Of a stretch of DNA of 50,952 nt, positions 33,233 through 41,814 are shown one piece after another. The stretch's first letter is position 1. Each line of letters begins with the position of its first letter. A model generated the notes under the pieces. It did not search any database and was not told the origin of the DNA. It worked only from the letters and a program-made list of their open reading frames with translations. This DNA is from Streptomyces sp. AC555_RSS877. GTDB lineage: Bacteria; Actinomycetota; Actinomycetes; Streptomycetales; Streptomycetaceae. A program made the translations under genes and the position numbers. The DNA is taken from assembly GCF_019049245.1 (NCBI RefSeq), contig NZ_JAGMUK010000128.1:1-50952 (forward strand), given 5' to 3'.

Positions 33233-34432
33233 TCAGAGCGCGCAGCTGTCGCTGTCCACCTGCTGGTTCGCGGCGCGCCCCTTGGCGATGTCCTCCTGGA
33301 TCTCGTCCGCGGTGAGCGCGTACCCGGTGTCGGCGTCGTCGAGGGACTTCGCGAAGACCACGCCGTACACCTTCCCTTCGGGGGTGAGCAGCGGGCCTCC
33401 GGAGTTGCCCTGGCGGACGGTCGCGAACAGCGAGTACACGTCGCGGCGCACGGTGCTGCGGTGGTAGATGTCCGGGCCGCTGGCCGTGAGGCGCCCGCGC
33501 ACGCGCGCGGCACGGACGTCGTACGCCCCGTTCTCCGGGAACCCGGCGACGATCGCGCCGTCCCCGCTGCTCGCGTCCTCGGTGGTGAACTTCAGCGCGG
33601 GTGCGCTCAGGTCCGGTACGTCGAGTACGGCGATGTCGCGCTCCCAGTCGTAGAGGACGACCGTCGCGTCGTACTTCTTGCCCTCGCCGCCTATCTGGAC
33701 GGTGGGCTCGTCCACGCCTCCGACGACATGCGCGTTGGTCATGACGCGGCGGCTGCCGAAGACGAAGCCGGTGCCCTCCAGGACCTTGCCGCAACTCTGG
33801 GCGGTGCCCATGACCTTGACGATGGAGCGCTGGGCGCGGGTGGCGACGGCGCTGTTGGCGAGGGCCGGGTCCGGGGGCCGGACCTCCTTGATCGGCTCGT
33901 TGGAGAACGGGCTGAAGACCTGCGGGAAGCCGTTCTGCGCGAGGACCGAGGTGAAGTCCTTGAACCAGGTGTCCGCCTGACTGGGCAGCGCCTCCGACAC
34001 GCCCAGCAGCACCTTGGAACTGCGGACCTCCTTGCCCAGCGTCGGCAGCGTGGTCTGCGCGAGGGCGGAGCCGATCAGCCAGGCGACCAGGAGCATCGCG
34101 ACGACGTTGACGAGGGCCCCGCCCGTCGCGTCCAGGGCGCGGGCCGGGGACCAGGTGATGTACCGGCGCAGCTTGTTGCCGAGGTGAGTGGTCAGGGCCT
34201 GGCCGACGGAGGCGCAGACGATGACGACGACGACCGCGACGACGGCGGCGGTCGTACTGACCTCCGCGTTGTCGGTGAGCGCGTCCCAGACGACGGGCAG
34301 CAGGTACACGGCCACGAGACCGCCACCGAGGAAGCCGATCACCGACAGGATGCCGACGACGAAGCCTTGGCGGTAGCCGACGATCGCGAACCAGACGGCG
34401 GCGAGCAGCAACAGGATGTCCAGCACGTTCAC
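33233..34432 (-). CDS. MarP-like membrane serine protease (CvpA + trypsin domain)
   Basis: 399 residues from GTG at 34432. Residues 1-150 hold four membrane segments of the CvpA/colicin-V-production type (LDILLLLAAVWFAIVGYRQGFVVG, GFLGGGLVAVYLLPVV, AVVAVVVVIVCASVG, GALVNVVAMLLVAWLIGSAL). The periplasmic-side trypsin-like domain has the triad in TNAHVVGG (His), DWERDIAVLDV (Asp) and RQGNSGGP (Ser). The M. tuberculosis homologue MarP is needed for survival in acid through activation of a cell-wall hydrolase. Two Cys (SCGKV near residue 210 and the C-terminal SCAL) could form the disulphide known in MarP-type proteases. Confidence 0.9.
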   Translation of the reverse strand: MNVLDILLLLAAVWFAIVGYRQGFVVGILSVIGFLGGGLVAVYLLPVVWDALTDNAEVSTTAAVVAVVVVIVCASVGQALTTHLGNKLRRYITWSPARALDATGGALVNVVAMLLVAWLIGSALAQTTLPTLGKEVRSSKVLLGVSEALPSQADTWFKDFTSVLAQNGFPQVFSPFSNEPIKEVRPPDPALANSAVATRAQRSIVKVMGTAQSCGKVLEGTGFVFGSRRVMTNAHVVGGVDEPTVQIGGEGKKYDATVVLYDWERDIAVLDVPDLSAPALKFTTEDASSGDGAIVAGFPENGAYDVRAARVRGRLTASGPDIYHRSTVRRDVYSLFATVRQGNSGGPLLTPEGKVYGVVFAKSLDDADTGYALTADEIQEDIAKGRAANQQVDSDSCAL

Positions 34433-34480
34433 CGGTTCGAGCCTCGCCTCATCACTTTGCACAGCACGGCAGACACCCTG

Positions 34481-35182
34481 TCATGCGCGCCAGTCGAGAG
34501 GGACCTGCTTCTCGCGGTCCCACGGCCGTTCCCAGCCCGAGTAGTGGAGCAGCCGGTCGATGATTCCCGCCGTGAAGCCCCACACCAGGGCTGATTCGAC
34601 CAGAAATGCCGGACCCCGGTGGCCGCTGGGGTGCACGGCGGTCGCGCGGTTGCCGGGATCCGTGAGATCCGCCACGGGGACGGTGAAGACCCGCGCGGTC
34701 TCGTTCGGATCCACCACCGCCACCGGGCTCGGCTCGCGCCACCAGCCCAGCACCGGGGTCACGACGAAGCCGCTGACCGGGATGTACAGCTTGGGCAGCA
34801 CGCCGAAGAGCTGGACGCCGGCCGGGTCGAGCCCGGTCTCCTCCTCGGCCTCGCGCAGGGCGGCCCGCAGGGGCCCGTCGCCCTTCGGGTCGCCGTCCTC
34901 CGGATCGAGCGCGCCGCCGGGGAAGGAGGGCTGGCCGGCGTGGGAGCGCAGCGAGCTCGCCCGCTCCATGAGCAGCAGCTCGGGGCCGCGCTCGCCGTCC
35001 CCGTCGCCGAAGAGGACCAGGACGGCGGACTGCCGTCCCGCGCCGTCCTTGGGCGGCAGGAAGCGGCTGAGCTGCAGCGGCTCGACCGTCTCCACCGCGT
35101 GCACCACCGGATCGAGCCAGGCCGGCAGGCCCTCCTTGCTGAGCGTCACCGAACCGCCCTGTGTATTGCTCGCCCGCGTCAT
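34481..35182 (-). CDS. Nudix hydrolase, CoA pyrophosphatase type
   Basis: 233 residues from ATG at 35182; upstream frame to 35257 is not family-like. The extended signature LLMERASSLRSHAGQPSFPGGALDPED and the Nudix box ending AALREAEEETGL are the CoA-diphosphatase (UPF0035) pattern. The enzyme cleaves CoA to 4'-phosphopantetheine and 3',5'-ADP. It follows nth in the same direction with an 88-base gap and precedes the MarP-like gene by 48 bases, so nth, nudix and marP-like genes are probably one operon. Confidence 0.9.
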   Translation of the reverse strand: MTRASNTQGGSVTLSKEGLPAWLDPVVHAVETVEPLQLSRFLPPKDGAGRQSAVLVLFGDGDGERGPELLLMERASSLRSHAGQPSFPGGALDPEDGDPKGDGPLRAALREAEEETGLDPAGVQLFGVLPKLYIPVSGFVVTPVLGWWREPSPVAVVDPNETARVFTVPVADLTDPGNRATAVHPSGHRGPAFLVESALVWGFTAGIIDRLLHYSGWERPWDREKQVPLDWRA

Positions 35183-35270
35183 CGCCACCCCCGTCGTCCT
35201 GCTCGACCCAACGCCCGGCGACCCCGAGGTCGTTCCTGGGAACGTGCCCAGAGGCAAGTCCGAGGGCGTG

Positions 35271-36224
35271 TCACCCTGCCTCCAGCGGCGGCGCGGGTTT
35301 CCCGCCCGCGTCCAGATATGCCTGCGGGGGCTTCAGACGCTGGCCGGGGAAGCCACCCTTCTCGTACTTGAGGAGTTTCTTCGCCTTCTCGGGATCCGTC
35401 TCGCCCTCGCCGTACGCCGGGCAGAGCGGGGCGATCGGGCAGGCACCGCAGGCCGGCTTGCGGGCGTGGCAGATACGGCGACCGTGGAAGATCACGTGGT
35501 GCGAGAGCATCGTCCAGTCGCTCTTGGGGAAGAGCGCGCCGACGGCGGCCTCGATCTTCTCGGGCTCGGTCTGCTCGGTCCACTGCCAGCGCCGCACCAG
35601 CCGCTGGAAGTGCGTGTCCACGGTGATGCCGGGCCGCCCGAACGCGTTGCCCAGGACGACGAAGGCGGTCTTGCGGCCGACGCCGGGCAGCTTGACGAGG
35701 TCTTCGAGCCGCCCGGGAACCTCTCCCCCGAACTGCTCCACCAGGGCCTTGGACAGCCCTATCACCGACCTGGTCTTGGCCCGGAAGAAACCGGTCGGGC
35801 GCAGGATCTCCTCGACCTCCTCCGGGTTGGCCGCGGCCAGGTCCTCCGGAGTGGGGTACTTGGCGAAGAGGGCGGGGGTGGTCTGGTTGACCCGGAGGTC
35901 GGTGGTCTGGGCGGACAGAACCGTGGCGAGGACCAGTTGGAAGGGGTTCTCGAAGTCCAGCTCGGGATGGGCGTACGGATAGACCTCGGCGAGCTCGCGG
36001 TTGATTCGGCGGGCCCGGCGGACCAGGGCGGTACGCGACTCGCTCTTCTTCACCGGATTCGCCTGCACCGGGCCGGTCGGAGCCACCGCTTTCACCGCAA
36101 CCTTCTTTGTCGCTTTTGCCGTTTTCTTTCCACCGGCAGGGTTCTGTTCGCCCACGGCGGAATCTCGACGTACAACCACCCGCCCAGCCCCCTTGGCCTG
36201 TGCTCTCACCGGCGATTTGGACAC
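35271..36224 (-). CDS. nth: Endonuclease III
   Basis: 317 residues. The first 65 residues are a Lys/Ala/Val-rich disordered extension (KKTAKATKKVAVKA) not found in E. coli Nth; the catalytic domain follows. Helix-hairpin-helix LPGVGRKTA with the catalytic Lys, VDTHFQR with the catalytic Asp, and a 4Fe-4S cluster CHARKPACGACPIAPLC (C-x6-C-x2-C-x5-C) are all intact. It removes oxidised pyrimidines in base excision repair. The long basic tail may help DNA binding; the alternative is a start further inside, but no good Shine-Dalgarno is seen there. Divergent from crp. Confidence 0.93.
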   Translation of the reverse strand: MSKSPVRAQAKGAGRVVVRRDSAVGEQNPAGGKKTAKATKKVAVKAVAPTGPVQANPVKKSESRTALVRRARRINRELAEVYPYAHPELDFENPFQLVLATVLSAQTTDLRVNQTTPALFAKYPTPEDLAAANPEEVEEILRPTGFFRAKTRSVIGLSKALVEQFGGEVPGRLEDLVKLPGVGRKTAFVVLGNAFGRPGITVDTHFQRLVRRWQWTEQTEPEKIEAAVGALFPKSDWTMLSHHVIFHGRRICHARKPACGACPIAPLCPAYGEGETDPEKAKKLLKYEKGGFPGQRLKPPQAYLDAGGKPAPPLEAG

Positions 36225-36327
36225 CCGGTCAGCCTAGAGCCCGGCACTGACATCCCGCCCCGGACCCAGAGGATCAGCCCCCAATTGGACCCCTGCCGCT
36301 TACCCCGGGACACCTGTGCGGCATCCT

Positions 36328-36343
36328 TGTGACAGATCACACT
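36328..36343. promoter_or_regulatory. Crp-like palindrome upstream of crp
   Basis: TGTGACAGATCACA is a perfect palindrome around a 4-base centre (TGTGA/TCACA), and a GTG-N8-CAC register can also be drawn (36329-36342). It sits about 90 bases upstream of the crp start, between crp and nth, so it could serve autoregulation or both genes. Confidence 0.5.
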
Positions 36344-36431
36344 GTTTGGAACGTCCGGCAAAATGGGGAACACGGACCCCTGGTACGCAGGGGAGCAAGA
36401 TCCCCTGAGCAGGTCGACAAGGAGAGAACTC

Positions 36432-37106
36432 GTGGACGACGTTCTGCGGCGCAACCCGCTCTTCGCGGCGCTCGATGACGAGCAGTCCGCGGAACTGCGC
36501 GCCTCCATGAGTGAGGTGACCCTCGCGCGTGGTGACTCCCTGTTCCACGAGGGCGACCCGGGAGATCGGCTCTACGTCGTCACCGAGGGCAAGGTGAAGC
36601 TCCACCGCACCTCCCCCGACGGCCGCGAGAACATGCTGGCCGTCGTCGGCCCCGGCGAGCTCATCGGGGAGCTGTCCCTCTTCGACCCGGGCCCGCGCAC
36701 GGCGACCGCCACCGCGCTGACCGAGGTCAAGCTGCTGGGCCTAGGCCACGGCGACCTCCAGCCCTGGCTGAACGTCCGGCCCGAGGTGGCCACCGCGCTC
36801 CTGCGCGCCGTCGCCCGCCGCCTGCGGCGCACCAACGACGCGATGTCCGACCTGGTCTTCTCGGACGTCCCCGGCCGCGTGGCCCGCGCGCTCCTGGACC
36901 TCTCCCGCCGCTTCGGCGTGCAGTCCGAGGAGGGCATCCACGTCGTCCACGACCTCACGCAGGAGGAGCTGGCCCAGCTGGTCGGCGCGTCCCGCGAGAC
37001 CGTGAACAAGGCGCTGGCCGACTTCGCGGGCCGCGGCTGGCTCCGCCTCGAGGCACGGGCCGTGATCCTCCTGGACGTGGAGCGGCTCGCCAAGCGCTCG
37101 CGCTAG
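36432..37106 (+). CDS. crp: Crp/Fnr-family global regulator
   Basis: 224 residues from GTG at 36432 behind GGAGAG; the frame is open to 36363. The N-terminal cyclic-nucleotide domain includes GDSLFHEGDPGDRLYVVTEGKVKL and the phosphate-binding cassette GELIGELSLFDPGPRTATA, with the Arg that contacts cAMP phosphate. The C-terminal winged helix is TQEELAQLVGASRETVNKAL. In Streptomyces Crp controls germination, development and antibiotic production. Candidate sites are visible upstream of crp itself and upstream of acs in this window. Confidence 0.95.
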   Translation: MDDVLRRNPLFAALDDEQSAELRASMSEVTLARGDSLFHEGDPGDRLYVVTEGKVKLHRTSPDGRENMLAVVGPGELIGELSLFDPGPRTATATALTEVKLLGLGHGDLQPWLNVRPEVATALLRAVARRLRRTNDAMSDLVFSDVPGRVARALLDLSRRFGVQSEEGIHVVHDLTQEELAQLVGASRETVNKALADFAGRGWLRLEARAVILLDVERLAKRSR

Positions 37107-37120
37107 ACCCCAAGGCATAC

Positions 37121-37165
37121 GACGACGGGCCCCGTCTCCTCTCTGGTGAGGCGGGGCCGTTGTCA
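37121..37165 (+). terminator. Terminator of crp
   Basis: ACGGGCCCCGTCTC at about 37124-37137 pairs imperfectly with GAGGCGGGGCCGT at about 37148-37160, followed by TTGT. Confidence 0.7.
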
Positions 37166-37232
37166 TGACTGCCGGAAACCGCGCCCCGTAAATGAGCGGC
37201 TCGGGCCGCCCTCTTCACGGCACAGTGGCCCC

Positions 37233-38072
37233 ATGGCCGAAACCGCCCCGCTCCCCGCCGAAGGGCAACCCTCCCGAGGGCTCGACGCACAGGGCTTCAT
37301 CGCCCGCGAGGGCTCCCTCGGACGCGTCCCGCCCGCCTTCCGCCCCGTGGTCGCCGCCGTCCGCGACCGTCTGCTGGACGCCTTCGGGGCCCGGCTGCAC
37401 AGCGCGTACCTCTACGGGTCGATCCCGCGCGGCACCGCGCGCGTGGGGCGCAGTGACCTCGACCTGCTGATCGCGCTGCGCGCGGAGCCCACCGACGCCG
37501 ACCGGGCCGACGCCCGCACCATCGACGAGACCCTCGACAAGGAATTCCCGCAGATCGACGGGGGCGGGACGCTACTGGTCAGCCAGGAGCAAGCGTTGAG
37601 CGACCTGGAGAGGTACGACCTGGGGTGGTTCATCGCCTGCCTGTGCACCCCGCTGCTCGGCGACGACCTCGCCGAGTACCTGCCGCGCTACCGGCCCGAC
37701 TCCCTGCTCGCCCGGGAGACCAACGGAGACCTGGCACTGTTCCTCGCCCGCTGGCGCGAGCGGATCGCCGCCACGGCCGACACCGACGAGGCGCGACGCC
37801 CCCTCGTACGCTTCATGTCCCGGCACCTCGTCCGCACCGGCTTCACACTCGTCATGCCCCGCTGGAACGGCTGGACGAGCGACCTGAGGGAGATGGCGGA
37901 GGTGTTCGGCGCGTACTACCCCGAGCGGGCCGACCAGATGCGCTCGGCGGCCGTCCTCGGGTACGAGCCGAGCGGCGACCCGGCCGCCCTGCGTTCGTAC
38001 GTGGACGACCTGGGGCCGTGGCTCACCGGGGAGTACGCGCGCGTGCACGGCGTCAAAGCTCCCCGGCCCTAG
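37233..38072 (+). CDS. Polymerase-beta-fold nucleotidyltransferase
   Basis: 279 residues from ATG at 37233. The signature YLYGSIPRGTARVGRSDLDLLIAL (GS-x10-D-x-D) is that of minimal nucleotidyltransferases and aminoglycoside-type transferases; a third carboxylate may be in QIDGGGTLLV. The C-terminal half is a helical domain resembling the all-alpha partner of such enzymes (DLALFLARWRERIAATADTDEARRPLVRFMSRHLVRTGF). It could modify an antibiotic, a tRNA or a protein; nothing shows which. The last codons overlap head-on with the MBL gene. Confidence 0.85.
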   Translation: MAETAPLPAEGQPSRGLDAQGFIAREGSLGRVPPAFRPVVAAVRDRLLDAFGARLHSAYLYGSIPRGTARVGRSDLDLLIALRAEPTDADRADARTIDETLDKEFPQIDGGGTLLVSQEQALSDLERYDLGWFIACLCTPLLGDDLAEYLPRYRPDSLLARETNGDLALFLARWRERIAATADTDEARRPLVRFMSRHLVRTGFTLVMPRWNGWTSDLREMAEVFGAYYPERADQMRSAAVLGYEPSGDPAALRSYVDDLGPWLTGEYARVHGVKAPRP

Positions 38073-38899
38073 ATGAGCCCGTGCTCCTCCAGGTACTCCA
38101 TCTGCGCCCGCACCGACAGCTCCGCCGCCGGCCACAGCGAGCGCTCCACGTCGGCGTACACGTGGGCGACGACCTCGGACGGGGTCCGGTAGCCGTCCTC
38201 CACGGCCGTCTCGACCTGGGCGAGGCGGTGGGCGCGGTGGGCGAGGTAGAACTCGACGGCGCCCTGGGCGTCCTCCAGGACGGGCCCGTGCCCGGGAAGC
38301 ACCGTGTGGACCCCGTCGTCGACCGTGAGCGACCTGAGGCGCCGCAGGGAGTCCAGGTAGTCGCCGAGACGGCCGTCCGGGTGCGCCACGACGGTCGTAC
38401 CGCGGCCCAGGATGGTGTCACCGGTCAGGACCGCCTGATCGGCCGGGAGATGGAAGCACAGCGAGTCCGCGGTGTGCCCGGGAGTCGGTACGACCCTCAG
38501 CTCCAGGCCGCCGACCCGGATCACGTCCCCGGCGCCCAGCCCTTCCTCCCCCAGCCGCAGCGCCGGGTCCAGCGCGCGCACGTTCGTCCCGGTCAGCTCG
38601 GCGAAGCGGGCGGCGCCGGCCGCGTGGTCGGGGTGGCCGTGGGTGAGGAGGGTGAGGGCGACGCGCTTGCCGGCCTTGTCCGCCAGGTCGACGACATTGC
38701 GCAGATGGCCGTCGTCCAGGGGACCCGGATCGATCACGACGGCCAGCTCGGAGTCGGGCTCCGCCACGATCCAGGTGTTGGTGCCGTCCAAGGTCATCGC
38801 GGAGGGGTTCGGCGCGAGGACGTTGACGGCGCGCGCGGTGGCGGGACCGGACAGGACCGCGCCCCGTGGCCGGCCGGGAAGGGCTGCTGCGTCCGTCAT
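38069..38899 (-). CDS. Metallo-beta-lactamase-fold hydrolase (LACTB2/glyoxalase-II-like)
   Basis: 276 residues. The metal motif THGHPDHAAG (HxHxDH) is followed by VVPTPGHTADSLCF, VLTGDTILGRG and VLPGHGPVL, the complete two-metal site. The C-terminal helix-rich part (RAHRLAQVETAVEDGYRTPSEVVAHVYADV) matches the LACTB2-like branch, some of whose members are RNA nucleases while others act on thioesters. ATG overlaps the stop of the Nudix gene (ATGA), so the two are coupled. Confidence 0.88.
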   Translation of the reverse strand: MTDAAALPGRPRGAVLSGPATARAVNVLAPNPSAMTLDGTNTWIVAEPDSELAVVIDPGPLDDGHLRNVVDLADKAGKRVALTLLTHGHPDHAAGAARFAELTGTNVRALDPALRLGEEGLGAGDVIRVGGLELRVVPTPGHTADSLCFHLPADQAVLTGDTILGRGTTVVAHPDGRLGDYLDSLRRLRSLTVDDGVHTVLPGHGPVLEDAQGAVEFYLAHRAHRLAQVETAVEDGYRTPSEVVAHVYADVERSLWPAAELSVRAQMEYLEEHGLI

Positions 38900-39777
38900 G
38901 CGGGGGCTCCACCGGTCGGGAGGTCGGTCGGAATGCGCTTGGTGAACTCGTCGTGCCCCGGCCAGGACAGCACGATCTCGCCCTTCTCGAGGCGGGCCCG
39001 CGCCAGGACGGGCGCCAGATCACGCTCCGGCGCCCCGGCGAGTGCCTCGGCGGCGCTGCCGAACGCCACCAGCTGGCGCAGCGTCGCGATCGTCGGCGGC
39101 ATCATCAACAGCTCGCCCTTGTCGTACGAGCCTGCCGCGTCCTCGGGCCGGATCCACACCGTGCGGTCGGCCTCCGTGGAGGCGTTGCGCGTGCGCTGGC
39201 CCTCCGGGAGGGCGGCGACGAAGAACCACGTGTCATAGCGCCGGGCTTCGAACTCTGGGGTGATCCAGCGCGTCCAGGCACCCAGCAGATCCGAACGCAG
39301 CACCAGCCCCCGCCGGTCCAGGAACTCGGCGAAGGACAGCTCACGGTCGACCAGGGCGGCCCGGTCCGCCTCCCAGTCCGGGCCCGTGGTGTCGCCGACC
39401 ACGGACTCCGGGGCCGGTCCGGCGAGAAGGACCCCCGCCTCCTCGTACGTCTCCCTCACGGCCGCACAGACGATCGCCTGGGCCGCAGTCTCGTCCACGC
39501 CGAGCCTGTCCGCCCACCACGCGCGCGTGGGGCCCGCCCACCGGACGTGCCGGTCGTCGTCACGGGGATCCACACCGCCGCCCGGATACGCGTACGCACC
39601 CCCGGCGAACGCCATGGAGGCCCGTCTGCGCAGCATGTGCACGGCGATGCCGGCGTCTGTGTCCTTCAGAAGCATCACGGTGGCCGCACGCTTGGGACCG
39701 ACCGGCGTAAGCGTGCCATCCGCCAGGGCACGGATACGCTCGGGCCACTCCGGTGGATACCACTGCCCGTTACCCAT
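38896..39777 (-). CDS. Nudix hydrolase with an insertion in the Nudix box (NUDT19-like)
   Basis: 293 residues, ATG at 39777. The start of the box is FAGGAYAYPGGGVD and the end is AAVRETYEEAGVLLAG, but about 30 residues (DDDRHVRWAGPTRAWWADRLGVDETAAQA) separate them, as in NUDT19/RP2-type enzymes that act on CoA-like substrates. The Glu residues of REx2EE are kept. Coupled to the MBL gene downstream, which supports a shared role in acyl-CoA or related metabolite clearance. Confidence 0.85.
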   Translation of the reverse strand: MGNGQWYPPEWPERIRALADGTLTPVGPKRAATVMLLKDTDAGIAVHMLRRRASMAFAGGAYAYPGGGVDPRDDDRHVRWAGPTRAWWADRLGVDETAAQAIVCAAVRETYEEAGVLLAGPAPESVVGDTTGPDWEADRAALVDRELSFAEFLDRRGLVLRSDLLGAWTRWITPEFEARRYDTWFFVAALPEGQRTRNASTEADRTVWIRPEDAAGSYDKGELLMMPPTIATLRQLVAFGSAAEALAGAPERDLAPVLARARLEKGEIVLSWPGHDEFTKRIPTDLPTGGAPA

Positions 39778-40067
39778 GGCCGGAGGCTATCTCCTGACGC
39801 GCGGATGTTCGAGAGCGACCAGCACCGCTGCACCCACCCTTGGGGGCTGTGCCACCCACCACCCGACTCAGTCGGCCGAGAGGCGGAGGTACGCACCCGC
39901 ACCCGCGTACGGCGGCAAGGGGCCGTGTCGGGGGGTGTCCGCCCGACACGGTTGGCGCGTCAACGCGAGCACCTCGATGGCCAACCGATTCCGCGCCGTT
40001 CCGAGGACGGACACCCCCCGACACGGCGCCGACCCCCACCAAACACAAGGCGCGACGCGCACCCGGC
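39778..40067. other. 290-base gap inside a minus-strand group
   Basis: No ORF is credible. It holds the nested palindrome at 39922-40027 and, nearer the Nudix gene, a small palindrome CCGACTCAGTCGG at about 39866-39878. The Nudix promoter should be here. Confidence 0.5.
39922..40027. repeat. Nested palindrome with alternative pairings
   Basis: A perfect 20-base inverted repeat (39922-39941 with 40008-40027) encloses a second one, GGTTGGC/GCCAACC (39950-39956 with 39980-39986). The left arm can pair instead with CCCGACACGG at 39942-39951, forming a compact 10-base hairpin. The same CCCGACACGG is repeated directly at 40017-40026. Two folds therefore exclude each other. It lies after ridA and before the Nudix-MBL pair, so it may be a terminator, an attenuator or a mobile palindrome. 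Confidence 0.65.
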
Positions 40068-40535
40068 CTACACCCCGGTCAGCTCCACCTGAACCTCAAC
40101 CTCCACCGGCGCGTCCAACGGCAGCACCGCCACACCCACCGCACTCCGCGCGTGCACACCCTTGTCGCCCAGCACCTCGCCCAACAGCTCACTCGCGCCG
40201 TTGACGACACCCGGCTGCCCCGTGAAGTCGGAGGCGGACGCCACGAAGCCGACCACCTTCACCACACGCGCCACCCGGTCCAGATCACCCGCGACGGACT
40301 TCACGGCGGCCAGAGCGTTCAGCGCGCAGATGCGCGCCAGCTCCTTGGCCTCCTCGGCCGTGACCTCCGCACCCACCTTGCCGGTGACCGGAAGCTTGCC
40401 CTCCACCATCGGCAGCTGGCCGGAGGTGTAGACGTACACACCGGACTGCACGGCCGGCTGGTACGCCGCGAGCGGCGGCACGACCTCAGGAAGCGTCAGC
40501 CCCAGCTCGGCCAGCCGCGCCTCGACCGAGCTCAC
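40068..40535 (-). CDS. RidA-family protein
   Basis: 155 residues from GTG at 40535, overlapping the stop of the DUF4177 gene. The fold is recognisable from YQPAVQSGVYVYTSGQLPMVEGKL near residue 40, the central AALNALAAVKS-VAGDLDRVARVVKVVGFVAS, and a C-terminal ARSAVGVAVLPLDAPVEVEVQVEL. The Arg that binds the carboxylate of imines in active RidA (usually R105 in SARS or R-x-x) appears as HARSAVGVA. The family removes reactive enamine/imine intermediates from amino-acid metabolism; this longer subfamily (YjgF/LPSA type) is less studied. Confidence 0.85.
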   Translation of the reverse strand: MSSVEARLAELGLTLPEVVPPLAAYQPAVQSGVYVYTSGQLPMVEGKLPVTGKVGAEVTAEEAKELARICALNALAAVKSVAGDLDRVARVVKVVGFVASASDFTGQPGVVNGASELLGEVLGDKGVHARSAVGVAVLPLDAPVEVEVQVELTGV

Positions 40536-40690
40536 GCCTTGGCCCGCTTCAGGTAGGCCACCAGCTGCTCGGGGTTGTTCGGCCCGGGCACGACCTGGAC
40601 GAGCTCCCAGCCGTCCTCGCCCCAGGTGTCCAGAATCTGCTTCGTGGCGTGGACGAGCAGAGGCACGGTTGCGTATTCCCACTTGGTCAT
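40532..40690 (-). CDS. DUF4177-like 52-residue protein
   Basis: ATG at 40690, stop at 40532. The sequence begins TKWEYATVPLL, has the hallmark WGEDGWELVQVVPGPN and ends YLKRAKA. This is the DUF4177 fold, a small beta-alpha protein of unknown role. The stop overlaps the ridA GTG (GTGA), so the pair is coupled. In actinobacteria the same pair stands next to arsA-like genes, as here (divergent). Confidence 0.8.
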   Translation of the reverse strand: MTKWEYATVPLLVHATKQILDTWGEDGWELVQVVPGPNNPEQLVAYLKRAKA

Positions 40691-40796
40691 GTGGGCGACT
40701 TTAGCCGCTGCGACACACCGGTCGGACGGCCGACCGCACCCAGGTTGTCCACAGCCTCCCGCTTAGCCCGCGCACGGACTGGTTACGCTCGAATAC

Positions 40797-41774
40797 GTGA
40801 GCAGGCTCCAGGTCGTCAGCGGCAAGGGCGGGACCGGAAAGACGACGGTCGCCGCCGCCCTCGCGTTGGCCCTCGCGACCGAGGGGAAGCGGACGCTTCT
40901 CGTCGAGGTCGAGGGCCGGCAGGGCATCGCGCAGCTCTTCGAAACGGAGACGCTGCCTTATGAGGAGCGAAAGATCGCCGTCGCTCCAGGGGGCGGGGAG
41001 GTGTATGCCCTGGCCATCGACCCCGAACTGGCCCTTCTGGACTACCTCCAGATGTTCTACAAACTGGGCAGCGCCGGAAGAGCCCTGAAGAAGCTCGGCG
41101 CGATCGACTTCGCGACCACCGTCGCGCCCGGCCTCAGGGACGTACTCCTGACCGGCAAGGCGTGCGAGGCGGTGCGCCGGAAGGACAGGAGCGGCCGGTT
41201 CGCGTACGACTACGTCGTCATGGACGCCCCGCCCACCGGCCGCATCACCCGCTTCCTGAACGTCAACGACGAGGTCGCGGGCCTCGCCAAGATCGGTCCG
41301 ATACACAACCAGGCGCAGGCAGTGATGCGGGTGCTGAAGTCGCCGGAGACGTCCGTGCACCTGGTGACGCTGCTTGAGGAGATGCCCGTCCAGGAGACCG
41401 CGGACGGCATCACCGAGCTGCGGTCGGCGCGGCTGCCGGTGGGGCGGATCATCGTGAACATGGTGCGGCCCGAGGTGTTGGACGCGGCCGAACTGGAACT
41501 CGTACGGAGCGTGCCGCGTACGGCCGTGGCCCAGTCGCTGTCGGCGGCCGGACTCGGCGGGGCGCGCCGCGGCGGGCACGCCGAGCGGCTGGTGGACCCG
41601 CTGCTGCAGCAAGCCGCGGAGTACGGCGAGCGGTACGCGCTGGAGCACGAACAGCGGGCCGCACTGGGCGAGCTGGGCCTGCCGCTGCACGAACTGCCGC
41701 TGCTCGCCGAGGGCATGGACCTGGCGGGCCTGTACGAACTCGCGGCCGAGCTGCGCGAACAGGGGCTGTCATGA
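40797..41774 (+). CDS. ArsA/Get3-like ATPase, first of a pair
   Basis: 325 residues from GTG at 40797. Deviant P-loop SGKGGTGKTTVAAALALALA near residue 8, switch LLVEVEGRQGIAQL, and VVMDAPPTGRITRFLNV. In the switch, the Asp usually following (D-x-D) is replaced by Glu residues, as in the actinobacterial Rv3679-like branch. In mycobacteria the pair Rv3679-Rv3680 forms an ATPase protecting against glycerol-derived toxicity, and they lie next to whiB4/ponA genes as here; I rely on memory for that. The protein probably works as a hetero-oligomer with the next gene product. See the relay of mini-ORFs that joins them. Confidence 0.87.
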   Translation: MSRLQVVSGKGGTGKTTVAAALALALATEGKRTLLVEVEGRQGIAQLFETETLPYEERKIAVAPGGGEVYALAIDPELALLDYLQMFYKLGSAGRALKKLGAIDFATTVAPGLRDVLLTGKACEAVRRKDRSGRFAYDYVVMDAPPTGRITRFLNVNDEVAGLAKIGPIHNQAQAVMRVLKSPETSVHLVTLLEEMPVQETADGITELRSARLPVGRIIVNMVRPEVLDAAELELVRSVPRTAVAQSLSAAGLGGARRGGHAERLVDPLLQQAAEYGERYALEHEQRAALGELGLPLHELPLLAEGMDLAGLYELAAELREQGLS

Positions 41775-41814
41775 GCCGGAATCAGGGGATGTCGTGAACA
41801 AGGGGATGTCATGA
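41771..41814 (+). other. Relay of two overlapping mini-ORFs between the two ArsA-like genes
   Basis: The stop of the first ATPase gene (41772-41774) overlaps ATG 41771, which opens an 8-residue ORF ending at 41797. Its TGA overlaps GTG 41794, which opens a 6-residue ORF ending at 41814. That stop overlaps ATG 41811, the start of the second ATPase. All three starts follow a copy of GGGG(A/C)TGTC(A/G)TGA, so the start region has been tandemly duplicated. Confidence 0.7.
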
